DNA of 64,000 nt from Salinigranum salinum (GTDB taxonomy: Archaea > Halobacteriota > Halobacteria > Halobacteriales > Haloferacaceae), in contig NZ_VTOJ01000001.1 in assembly GCF_009176545.1 (NCBI RefSeq), forward strand, positions 2,294,001 through 2,358,000, in the 5' to 3' direction. The position numbers and the translations under genes are program-made. Shown piece by piece: positions 25,340 through 33,159 of the stretch (positions are counted from its first letter, which is position 1; each line of letters begins with the position of its first letter). The notes beneath the pieces are model-generated. The model searched no databases. It was not told the DNA's origin and saw only the letters and a list, made by a program, of their open reading frames with translations.

Positions 25340-26031
25340 TGCTCGCAGTCGCGGTCGTGGGTCCGTTGCAGATGGACGCCGCGTTCGCCGGCACCCTCGC
25401 GTTCGCGCTCAGCGCGGGTCTGGCGACGTTCTTCGCCCCCTGTGCGTACCCACTCCTGCCCGGATACGTCGGCTACTACCTCAGCCAGGAGGAGGCGGAC
25501 CTCGGCGGGGCGGTCGTCCGCGGAGGGGCGGCGACCGTCGGCGCGCTCGCCGTGCTCGCGCTCGTCGGTTGGGCGCTCGTCTCGCTGGGCACCCAGTTCG
25601 TCTCGGGGTTCGCGTTCCTCGAACCGGTCGTCGGCGTGGGGCTCGTCGCGCTCGGAGTGGTCGTCCTCTCGGGACGGGCCCCGAACGTCCACCTGCTGCT
25701 CCCCCGACACCGCTCGTCGGTCGCCGGCTTCGGCCTCTTCGGGGGCGTCTACGCCGTCGCCGCCGCGGGCTGTGTCGTCCCGATCGTCTTCGGCGTCGTG
25801 ACGCAGGCGCTCACCCTCCCCACGGAGCAGGCGGCGGCGGTCGTCGCGGTCTACGCCGCCGCCGTCTCGCTCCCACTCCTCGGGGTGACACTGTTGTCGG
25901 CCGTGGGCAGCGACCTCCTGCGTGACCTCTCGGGACACGTCGGTTCCGTCCAGCGGATCGCCGCGGTCGTCATGGTCGTCGCCGGCGTCGCACAGATCGG
26001 GGTCTCGCTGTCGTACCTCGGCGTGGTCTGA
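25339..26031 (+). CDS. CcdA/DsbD-type transmembrane electron carrier
   Basis: 230 residues, six membrane helices. Each of two symmetric helices carries the key Cys: FFAPCAYPLLPGY near residue 34 and AAGCVVPIVFG near 144. Electrons pass from cytoplasmic thioredoxin through this cysteine pair to an outside thiol protein, here probably the TlpA-like protein encoded just before it (overlapping stop/start). The classical PC...P motif is kept at the first site, while the second reads GCVVP rather than PC. The longer upstream reading frame is inside the TlpA-like gene and is not used. Confidence 0.88.
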   Translation: MLAVAVVGPLQMDAAFAGTLAFALSAGLATFFAPCAYPLLPGYVGYYLSQEEADLGGAVVRGGAATVGALAVLALVGWALVSLGTQFVSGFAFLEPVVGVGLVALGVVVLSGRAPNVHLLLPRHRSSVAGFGLFGGVYAVAAAGCVVPIVFGVVTQALTLPTEQAAAVVAVYAAAVSLPLLGVTLLSAVGSDLLRDLSGHVGSVQRIAAVVMVVAGVAQIGVSLSYLGVV

Positions 26032-26047
26032 GCCGTGAACCGCCCTC

Positions 26048-26057
26048 GTTTTTAACT
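26048..26057 (+). promoter_or_regulatory. TATA-like box of the FG-GAP membrane protein gene
   Basis: GTTTTTAACT is centred about 25 bases before the ATG at 26077 and directly after the ccdA-like stop. The FG-GAP gene therefore has its own leaderless promoter and may be read separately from the redox operon. Confidence 0.5.
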
Positions 26058-26076
26058 CTCTCTCCCAAGTGACTAT

Positions 26077-27645
26077 ATGAACCGTCGCCGCCCGGCTTCT
26101 CGTCCTCTTTGGCGACTGCTCCGGCCACTGCTCGGCGTCGCGTCGACGCTGCTCGTCGCCACCACCACGGTCGCGGCCCACGGTGGGACGGACGCGACGA
26201 CCGGGGCGGGGTCGTCGCTGGTCGCGTCCGTCCCGACGTGGCTGGGCGTCGCCCTCGGCCTCGCACTCGTCGCCTTGGGCGTCGCGCTCGTCGGTCGGGC
26301 AGTCGGGAACCGGGACAGGTGGGCGACTCACGCGGTCGGCGTCGTCGCCGTCGTCTTTCTCGCCGGCAGCGTGCTCGTCGTCGTGGTCGGCGCGACGGGC
26401 GTTGGCCTCCCCGACGCCGGTGGTGACGACGACCCATCGGTCGAGACGCCGCTCTGGGTGAGCGAGACCGGTCGAGCGATCGGCGGGAACCACCACGCCG
26501 CGGCGATCGCCGACGGTCGGGTGTACGCCCCGCTGAGCGGGCCAGGGACGTCCGAGGGCTGCGAACTCGTCGCGCTCCACGGGGGCGACGGCGGCGTGGT
26601 GTGGCGCGCGCCTGTCGAGACCAACTGCACCATCCACGCGGTGGCCGACCCCGCCGTGGCGGACACCGACGGTGACGGAACCGACGAGGTCCTCGTCGCC
26701 ACGACCGAGGAGGACCTTCGCGTGTACGACCGCGACGGCGGTCTCCAGCGCCGGAGCGCGCTCACGGACTACGGCTACACGCGCCCGGTCGTCGCCGACC
26801 TCGACGGTCGAGCGGGAGCCGAGACGGTCGTCGTCGACGTCCGTGGGACCGTCGTGGTGGTCGACGAGACGGGCGAGACGGTGTGGCAGCACGCGCTCGA
26901 CGACTACGTGTGGGCGCGACCGGTCGTCGACGACGTCGACGGCGACGGGTCGAACGAGGTGTTCGTCGCCCAGCGCGACGGGACGCTCACGCTGCTGTCG
27001 GGCACTGGTGGCACCGCGGGCGGAGAGGCCGACGCCGTCTCCGATGGCGAGACGGGTGCGACGGTCGAGTGGTCGACGACGGTCGGCGACAGCCCCGCCG
27101 TCTCGTGGCTCGCGGCGGGGCAGGCCGACGACGACCCCGCGCTCGAACTCGTCGTAGCGACGGTCGACGGCGGCGTCTACGCCGTCGACGGGGCTAGCGG
27201 TGACGCGGAGTGGACTCGGCGAGTCGACCGTCTCGCCTCCGTCGGCGGCTTCGGTGACGGCGACGGCGATGGTGAACCCGAGGTGTACGTCGCCGACCGC
27301 TCGGGCCACGTCCGGGCGCTCGACGCCGCCACGGGCGAGGAGGAGTGGGTGACACGCGTCACCGACGAGTCGGTCCAGATGATGCCCCCGCCGTCACTCG
27401 GCGACACGGACGGCGATGGCGCGCCCGACCTCGTCGTCCCCGCCCACGACGGCAGCGTCTCGAAACTCGATCCGCGCGACGGACACCTGTTGGCGCGGTA
27501 CGAACGATCCGTCTCCGACGCGGCGAGCGACCGTGGTCGAGACCGTCTCTTCGCGCGTGCGACCCTCGGTGACGTCGACGGCGACGGCGACGACGACGCG
27601 GTCGTGATCTACGCGGACGGCACCGTCGTGGCGCTGGACTTCTGA
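26077..27645 (+). CDS. Membrane-anchored FG-GAP/PQQ-like beta-propeller protein
   Basis: 522 residues. An N-terminal hydrophobic helix is followed by two further helices (about 50-70 and 85-108). The remainder is a beta propeller with at least five calcium-binding FG-GAP loops of the DxDGDGxxE type (for example DTDGDGTDEVLVA, DVDGDGSNEVFVA, DGDGDGEPEVYVA, DTDGDGAPDLVVP, DVDGDGDDDAVVI). The propeller also shows WxR/WTR repeat ends as in PQQ-like propellers. It is probably an outward-facing binding or scaffold protein. It has its own TATA box 25 bases upstream and lies 45 bases after the ccdA-like gene. Ligand unknown. Confidence 0.78.
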   Translation: MNRRRPASRPLWRLLRPLLGVASTLLVATTTVAAHGGTDATTGAGSSLVASVPTWLGVALGLALVALGVALVGRAVGNRDRWATHAVGVVAVVFLAGSVLVVVVGATGVGLPDAGGDDDPSVETPLWVSETGRAIGGNHHAAAIADGRVYAPLSGPGTSEGCELVALHGGDGGVVWRAPVETNCTIHAVADPAVADTDGDGTDEVLVATTEEDLRVYDRDGGLQRRSALTDYGYTRPVVADLDGRAGAETVVVDVRGTVVVVDETGETVWQHALDDYVWARPVVDDVDGDGSNEVFVAQRDGTLTLLSGTGGTAGGEADAVSDGETGATVEWSTTVGDSPAVSWLAAGQADDDPALELVVATVDGGVYAVDGASGDAEWTRRVDRLASVGGFGDGDGDGEPEVYVADRSGHVRALDAATGEEEWVTRVTDESVQMMPPPSLGDTDGDGAPDLVVPAHDGSVSKLDPRDGHLLARYERSVSDAASDRGRDRLFARATLGDVDGDGDDDAVVIYADGTVVALDF

Positions 27646-27828
27646 CGGCGGGGCCACGGGAGCGGAACGAACGAGGAGAGCGGGCGGGGACAGCCGTGTC
27701 GAACACCGATCGTACCGAACGGAGCGGAAGGACCCCCTTGATCCGGGATCCGGTGTTCCTGTTCTCTCCGGAGAGCTCAGACGTACTCTACTAGTTCGAC
27801 TGGCCGCGAGGGATCCATCACGATTGAT

Positions 27829-27857
27829 AGTATTGTAATTCCGTTAATACTAAAACG
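27829..27857 (+). promoter_or_regulatory. Promoter region of the beta-helix protein with AGTATT/AATACT dyad
   Basis: In an AT-rich patch, AGTATT (27829-27834) and AATACT (27846-27851) form an inverted repeat with an 11-base spacer. The right arm runs into TACTAAAAC, which is at TATA-box distance (about 26 bases) from the ATG at 27881. A regulator bound to the dyad would compete with TBP. Confidence 0.45.
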
Positions 27858-27880
27858 TAGACCGGAGTTATAGTGGGCGT

Positions 27881-30715
27881 ATGTTCCCACTGGCTCGACG
27901 TGTCTTGGTCGTCGCGGTGGTCACACTGGCCATGCTCGGGAGCGTTCCCCCGGGAGTCGTCGCGTCAACAGCTGGAACACAGACGGGCGACACCGCGGCC
28001 GCCAATCGAACCGCGGCGTCGACGGGATCACAGTGGGGGATCCAGCCCGAACTCACAACCCTGCTGTGGGGGGTGGCAGCCGAGGACGAGCGCGTCGCGC
28101 TCGCGGCTCGGGAAGCGTTCGCTCCCGGCGAGGGAGTCGCAGCCATCGAACCCGTCGACGGGTGTCGCGTCATCGACAGTCCCGGCGCGTACGAACTCAC
28201 CGCCGACATCACGAACAGCACGAACACGACGTGTCTCGACATCCGCTCGTCGGACGTGACTTTCGACGGGAACGGTCACACGATCGATGGGGTCGACGCC
28301 GACAGAACGGTCGGCGTGTTCGCCAACGGAACGGACGAGGCGCTCGAAAACGTCTCCGTGCGGAATCTCGCCGTCACCGACTGGTCCGACGGCGTTCGGT
28401 TCGAGGACGCGACCGGTGGGTACGTCGAGGACGTCGTCGCCGAGCGCAACGGGGACGGCTTCCACCTCGTCGAGTCGCCCGAAACGACGGTGTCGGACGC
28501 CTCCGTCGCCGACAGCGGCGCAGACGGGTTCCAACTCGACTCCTCCCCCGGGAGCCGGTTCACGAACGTCTCCGCGGTCGGAAGTGGCTCGCAGGGGTTC
28601 GGGTTCTCGGGTTCCGGGGGGAACACGCTTGCCGACGTCTCCGCCGAGGACAGCGGCGGCGACGGCTTCAGCTTCGAGGTCGGGTCGGGGGAGAACCGGC
28701 TCACCGACGTCTCCGCCGAGGACAGCGGCGGTTCCGGTTTCAGCTTCTCCTCCAGTTCCGGAGGGAACACCCTGGAGAACGCCACGGCCGAAGACAGCCG
28801 TGGGACCGGGTTCGAGTTCCTGTACGTGAGTGGAGAGAACACGATGCGGAACGTTTCCGCCGTCGACAGTGGCGGGGACGGCGTCTTCGTCGGCCTCAGA
28901 GGATCCGGGAACAACGTCTTCACGGACGTCACCGTGAGAAACAGCAGTCGGCACGGGTTCAGCTTCAACGCCGGAAACACTACGTTCGTGAACGTCACCG
29001 CCCAGGGCAACGATCTCGGCGGGTTCGAAGTCTTCGATGCCGGGAGCCACACGCTCACGAACGTCTCCGCAGTCGGCAACGGCGGGGCCGGTTTCGAGTT
29101 CAGATATCTCGTGTCGGACAACACGTTCACGAGCGTCTCGGCGCGAGGGAACGATGGCGAGGGCTTCCTGCTGGAGGACGCCAACCGAACGGTTCTCGCG
29201 GACGTGTCGGCGATCGATAACGAGGCGGGCGTGGTCGTCTCCGACTCCAGGGCGGTCGAGATCGACGGCGGAACCTTCGGGAACAACACCGCCGACGGAG
29301 TCCGCCTTGAGGGAGCACCGGACACGACGGTCCGAGGAGCGCAGTTGCTGGACAACGGTCGTGACGGCCTGCTGGTCGCGAACGGGAGCGACCGAACTCT
29401 CGTTACGGGCGTCACCGCCCGTGTGAACGCCCGATACGGGCTGTACGTGGTCGCGTCGAGCGACGTCCGGATCGTCGACAGCCGCGCCGAGACCAACGGC
29501 GACAGCGGCCTGGGTGTCGGAACTCCCCAGTCGGACCGGATGGCGACGAGCCGCAACGTCTCCGTCGAGAACAACAGCGCGCTCGGCAACGGCGAACACG
29601 GCGTCGAGATCGGTGACTCGGCGGTCGACGCCACGCTCGTCGCGACGAACGCCAGCGACAACGCCGTCGACGGCGTCCACGTCTACGGAGCCGACGGCGT
29701 CACGATGAGCGCCACTACCGCGGTCGGGAACGGCCGCTGGACGCTGTTCGCGGCCAACACGTCCGGGACCTACTCCGTCGACGGCCTCGCGACCGGTGGA
29801 GACGGCGTCTCCCTCACCGCGCGAAACGTGGCCGTCCGCGACGTGTCGGCACCGGAGACGGCGCTACCGAGTGGCCACGCAGGGGTGGGGATGTACGTGA
29901 ACGCCACGCCGACCGGCCCGGACCCGTTCTTCGACGTGTCGATGTCGTACGGCCAGGCGACCGTCGACGCGGCGGGCGTCGACGAATCGACGCTCCGGCT
30001 GTGGAGGTTCGACGGGTCGACGTGGACGGAGGTGACGGGGTCGACGGTCGACACCGCCGCGAACACCGTGTCGGCGAACGTCACCGAATTCAGCGTCTTC
30101 GCCCTGGCCGGAACGGAGGAGTCGGAACTGGAGCCGACCCCCACTCCGACACCCGCGCCCGCGGCGACTGGTAGCGGTGGGGGCGGCGGAGACGCGAACG
30201 AGCCGCCGGTGGCCGCGTTCGACGTGTCGACGGACACCACCGAGACGGGCGCTTTGATCCGATTCGATGCCTCCGACTCCGACGATCCGGACGGCGTCAT
30301 CGTCTCTTACCGGTGGGACTTCGACGGCGACGGGCGGGTCGACACGACGAGCGAGTCGCCGAGGGTCAGCCACACGTTCTCGACAGCGGATACGCACGAG
30401 GTGTCGCTGACGGTCGTCGACGGCTTCGGCGCCACGAACACGACCACACGCCCCGTCGAGGTGGCGACGGGACCGACACCGACCACGACGGCCACGGCGA
30501 CCCCGACGGAAACCGAGAGACCGACGCCGACTGAAACGATGGCGGCGGGGACGACCGCAACGGTAACTGAGGAGGCGGCGATGGCGACCGAACCCCCGAC
30601 CCCGACTTCGATGACGCTGTTCGGTACGTCGTTCCCTTGGTGGCTGTTCTTGGGGCTCCTCTCGGCAGTGGTCGCGCTGTACCTCGGTCGGACGAGGTGG
30701 GGTGGTCGGCAGTGA
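27881..30715 (+). CDS. Secreted NosD-like beta-helix surface protein with PKD domain
   Basis: 944 residues. A Sec-type signal peptide (about 1-30) is followed by a right-handed parallel beta helix of about 500 residues in 20-24-residue coils such as LTDVSAEDSGGDGFSF; the first coils resemble NosD/CASH. After a beta domain comes a PKD domain (about 775-870: PPVAAFDVSTD, FDASDSDDPDG, YRWDFDGDG). A Thr/Pro-rich stretch and one membrane helix (about 918-936) then end in RTRWGGRQ. It would stand on the cell surface and probably binds or cleaves polysaccharide or forms contacts. The last helix resembles a surface-anchor tail, but I do not see an exact PGF motif. It is not next to nos genes, so nitrous-oxide reduction is unlikely. 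Confidence 0.82.
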   Translation: MFPLARRVLVVAVVTLAMLGSVPPGVVASTAGTQTGDTAAANRTAASTGSQWGIQPELTTLLWGVAAEDERVALAAREAFAPGEGVAAIEPVDGCRVIDSPGAYELTADITNSTNTTCLDIRSSDVTFDGNGHTIDGVDADRTVGVFANGTDEALENVSVRNLAVTDWSDGVRFEDATGGYVEDVVAERNGDGFHLVESPETTVSDASVADSGADGFQLDSSPGSRFTNVSAVGSGSQGFGFSGSGGNTLADVSAEDSGGDGFSFEVGSGENRLTDVSAEDSGGSGFSFSSSSGGNTLENATAEDSRGTGFEFLYVSGENTMRNVSAVDSGGDGVFVGLRGSGNNVFTDVTVRNSSRHGFSFNAGNTTFVNVTAQGNDLGGFEVFDAGSHTLTNVSAVGNGGAGFEFRYLVSDNTFTSVSARGNDGEGFLLEDANRTVLADVSAIDNEAGVVVSDSRAVEIDGGTFGNNTADGVRLEGAPDTTVRGAQLLDNGRDGLLVANGSDRTLVTGVTARVNARYGLYVVASSDVRIVDSRAETNGDSGLGVGTPQSDRMATSRNVSVENNSALGNGEHGVEIGDSAVDATLVATNASDNAVDGVHVYGADGVTMSATTAVGNGRWTLFAANTSGTYSVDGLATGGDGVSLTARNVAVRDVSAPETALPSGHAGVGMYVNATPTGPDPFFDVSMSYGQATVDAAGVDESTLRLWRFDGSTWTEVTGSTVDTAANTVSANVTEFSVFALAGTEESELEPTPTPTPAPAATGSGGGGGDANEPPVAAFDVSTDTTETGALIRFDASDSDDPDGVIVSYRWDFDGDGRVDTTSESPRVSHTFSTADTHEVSLTVVDGFGATNTTTRPVEVATGPTPTTTATATPTETERPTPTETMAAGTTATVTEEAAMATEPPTPTSMTLFGTSFPWWLFLGLLSAVVALYLGRTRWGGRQ
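28634..28731. repeat. Near-identical 72-base coil repeat in the beta-helix gene
   Basis: A 26-base string beginning GACGTCTCCGCCGAGG occurs at 28634 and again 72 bases later at 28706, so two successive 24-residue coils share almost the same DNA. This points to recent internal duplication of beta-helix rungs. Confidence 0.65.
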
Positions 30716-31108
30716 ACGTCGCTCGGGCGTGAGCAGCCGGTCGGCTCGACCAGCAGTCGGACCGCCTCAGCAGACGGCGCACACGGCGCCCGCCGAACGC
30801 GGAAGCACTGACAGCCGAGTCGGTTCAGCCGAAGCCCCCGCCACCGCTCGGCGACGGGGACGGCGCACCCGCTCTCGTGTCCCGTTCACCACGACACCAC
30901 GACACCACGTCCGGAACCCGTTCGTTCAGGGGGAACTGAGGGGCTTTTGCAACGTGTATCTGAACGGAATCCGCGGGGCGTTATTCGTACGTACACCCGG
31001 ATTCCGACCGCGACGGGGGTGGACGGAACCGATACTCCGACGAGTGTCCGAAACGTGAGGTTCGGAACACCGGCGGACAGGTCGTCTCGGGCGTCCTTTT
31101 CCGGACGG
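30716..31108. other. Intergenic region with a 9-base inverted repeat; no gene seen
   Basis: This 393-base gap lies between the beta-helix gene and the convergent end of the DyP-like gene. It contains an 8-base direct repeat (CCACGACA, two and a half copies, 30889-30909) and a perfect inverted repeat CGGAATCCG/CGGATTCCG (30965-30973 and 30998-31006, 24-base loop). Open frames here lack start context or family features. Confidence 0.5.
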
Positions 31109-32383
31109 TCACCGGTCGCCCGTCGGCGTCGGCAGCGCCCGCACCGACCGCGGCGGGACGAGGTAGTTCCCCCGGCGTTTGACGAAGATGTACTCGAGGA
31201 TGCCGTTGTTGACGCGCTGTCGGATCGTGGGGACGTCGGTCAGGTCGGAGCCGTTCATCGCCTCGCGGACGGCATCGAACGACTCGATCCGCGTCTGGAG
31301 CGAGGGGAAGTGGAGGCTCGCCTCGCCGTCGTCGGTCGACTCGACGTGCCGCCGGAGGAGGAGCGGGTTCCCGTCGGCGTCGCGGTTCGCGCGTGCGGCC
31401 TTCTGGGCGTGGCCCACCCGCCCGTAGTCGCGCGCCTGCTCGCGGATCGTCTCGACGATCTCGTCGTCGACGCCGCTGAAGTCGCCGAGGTTCTCCCCCG
31501 CGCCCTCGACGAGTCCGCGCTCGGCGTGCAGCGGTGAGAACATCTCCATCACCTGTTCCTCGAAGTTCTGTTCCTCGTACCAGTCGTCGAGGCGCTGGCG
31601 GATGGTCGCGAGGTGTTTCGTGGTGCCGCCGGCGAACGGCCCCTCGTCGACGGTCACCGCGTCCTCTGTGGCCTGGTTCTTCCGGAACCCGGCTTTGAAT
31701 CCCATGAACAGCGGCGATTCCTCGGGGACCGGCCCGCCCGCGGGGATGCCCGTCACCTCCCCCTGTCGTTCGGCGGGCATCCCGGCGCCCATGAACCCGG
31801 TTCGGCGGTTCGAGACGGAGAGGACATCCGAGAGCGGCGTCTCGACGTCGATCCCGTTCATTTGATCCTGCTCGCCGAGGAGCGCCTGCTCGGCCTCGAG
31901 GAGCGCGTCGGAGCGGTCGGACGCGAGGTGCAACAGCGCGTCCTGGGTGTCGAATTCGGGCGTCTCGAACGGGGAGAGGCGGCGCGGTTCGGGGAGCGGA
32001 TACGCGAGATCGGCGTCGAACCGCGCGAAGTACGCGGGGGTGTACGCGAGCGACGAGAGGACGCCCGCGTGACTCCACTCGTACGCGCGGTCGAGCGTCG
32101 CCATCGCCGACGCGACTGCGTCGCGGTCGTCGTCGGTCGGCACCCCATCCGTCACGAGGTCGAGCGAGAGGAACAGGTGGTGTCGGGGGAGTTCGTGGTT
32201 GCTGGCGTCGTCCGTCGCGAGGAACTCGTTCCAGCGGTGCTGTCCGTCCGGAAGCGTCTCGGGGTCGTCGCCGCGGGGGACCGGCTCGTCGGCCGCTCGT
32301 AGGCAGGCCGACAGGGCCGTCGCCCCACCGGTCGCCACCGCGAGTTTCATCGCGTCCCGTCGGGACAGGTCGCGGTCGAACAC
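31109..32383 (-). CDS. DyP-type peroxidase-like Tat-exported protein with altered active site
   Basis: 424 residues. A Tat signal (SRRDAMKLAV, hydrophobic run, SAC) begins the protein. The C-terminal half follows the DyP fold: GFKAG at 228-232 stands where DyP enzymes have GxxDG, so the distal Asp is Ala231. G-H325-AQKAARAN resembles the proximal heme-His segment, and LLLRRH near 343 and the following LHFPSLQTRIESFD match the conserved DyP tail. Family knowledge: DyPs bind heme, and EfeB-type members act with iron uptake. Loss of the distal Asp may reduce peroxidase activity. The GTG at 32383 fits a TATA box at 32403-32412 (leaderless); an ATG 33 bases downstream would cut the twin arginines. 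Divergent from the SCO1 gene. Confidence 0.72.
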   Translation of the reverse strand: MFDRDLSRRDAMKLAVATGGATALSACLRAADEPVPRGDDPETLPDGQHRWNEFLATDDASNHELPRHHLFLSLDLVTDGVPTDDDRDAVASAMATLDRAYEWSHAGVLSSLAYTPAYFARFDADLAYPLPEPRRLSPFETPEFDTQDALLHLASDRSDALLEAEQALLGEQDQMNGIDVETPLSDVLSVSNRRTGFMGAGMPAERQGEVTGIPAGGPVPEESPLFMGFKAGFRKNQATEDAVTVDEGPFAGGTTKHLATIRQRLDDWYEEQNFEEQVMEMFSPLHAERGLVEGAGENLGDFSGVDDEIVETIREQARDYGRVGHAQKAARANRDADGNPLLLRRHVESTDDGEASLHFPSLQTRIESFDAVREAMNGSDLTDVPTIRQRVNNGILEYIFVKRRGNYLVPPRSVRALPTPTGDR

Positions 32384-32402
32384 GCGGAGTCTAGCGACCC
32401 GC

Positions 32403-32460
32403 GGAATAAATCGCTGTCGTCGGTTTCCTCGCCGCAGGAATGGGACAGTGATATTTATCC
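32403..32460. promoter_or_regulatory. Back-to-back promoters of the DyP-like and SCO1 genes
   Basis: Minus-strand GATTTATTCC (32403-32412) lies about 25 bases before the GTG at 32383. Plus-strand ATATTTATCC (32451-32460) lies about 27 bases before the ATG at 32482. Both boxes are strong and both mRNAs should be leaderless. Only 38 bases separate them, so they are likely co-regulated. Confidence 0.7.
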
Positions 32461-32481
32461 TCGCACCACTACGGTACGGTG

Positions 32482-33159
32482 ATGAACAGACGTGCGTTCC
32501 TCGCGAGCGGTGCGGCGTTCGGGACGGCCGCGACTGCCGGCTGTCTCGGGACGGTCGGGTTCGGCGACCAGAACCCGAACGTCGTCCTCGGCGAGCCCGA
32601 CCGGACCGCCGACGTGGCGAGCGAGGACCTCCCGTACCCCGCGTGGGGGCAGCAGGTCCCGGACGTGACCCTCCCCGCCCCGCTCGCCGACCGGTCGATC
32701 TCCCTCCGCGACATCGCCCACCCCTACCTGTCGACGTTCTTCTTCGCCAACTGCATGACGACCTGTCCGGTGTTGCTCTCCGCACTCAGGGAAGTGCAGG
32801 TCCACTCGGTGCAGGAGGGGTACGCCGATGCGGTGGGGTTCTACCCGATCACGTTCGATCCGGCACGGGACGACGCGGCGGCGCTCCGCGCCGAACTCGA
32901 CCAGTTCAACGTCGACACGTCGGCGGGGAACTGGCAGTTCCTCCGACCCGAAGACGAGGCCCGGGCGGAGGCGGTCGTCACCGACGAGTTCGGCATCGTC
33001 TTCCAGCGACAGGAGATGGACGACGGTCCGGACATGTTCGTCCACCTCGGGCTGATCCTCCTGGTGAACGGCGACGGCTACGTCGAGCGCGCCTACCGTG
33101 GACAACAGCCCGACGAGGGACAGCTGATCGACGACCTCCGGCGGGTGAGAGGGGCATGA
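32482..33159 (+). CDS. SCO1/SenC family copper-thiol lipoprotein
   Basis: 225 residues. Twin-arginine NRRAFLASG and lipobox TAGC (about Cys22) predict a lipoprotein outside the membrane. The thioredoxin fold has FFANCMTTCP, the SCO CxxxCP copper site (Cys91, Cys95), and a His in MFVHLGL near 188, the third copper ligand. SCO proteins deliver or reduce copper for cytochrome oxidase CuA, or act as thiol oxidoreductases. The start ATG follows a leaderless TATA box; the GTG one codon before is less likely. Its stop overlaps the next ATG (ATGA), coupling it to the P19-like lipoprotein. Confidence 0.88.
   Translation: MNRRAFLASGAAFGTAATAGCLGTVGFGDQNPNVVLGEPDRTADVASEDLPYPAWGQQVPDVTLPAPLADRSISLRDIAHPYLSTFFFANCMTTCPVLLSALREVQVHSVQEGYADAVGFYPITFDPARDDAAALRAELDQFNVDTSAGNWQFLRPEDEARAEAVVTDEFGIVFQRQEMDDGPDMFVHLGLILLVNGDGYVERAYRGQQPDEGQLIDDLRRVRGA

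Noticed and set aside
24970..27309. 779-residue minus-strand open frame over the redox and FG-GAP genes
   Set aside because: It spans several well-supported plus-strand genes and has only low-complexity charged sequence.
30600..30715. PGF-CTERM archaeosortase anchor on the beta-helix protein
   Set aside because: A C-terminal Thr/Pro stretch and helix are present but no PGF tripeptide; I only call it a membrane anchor.
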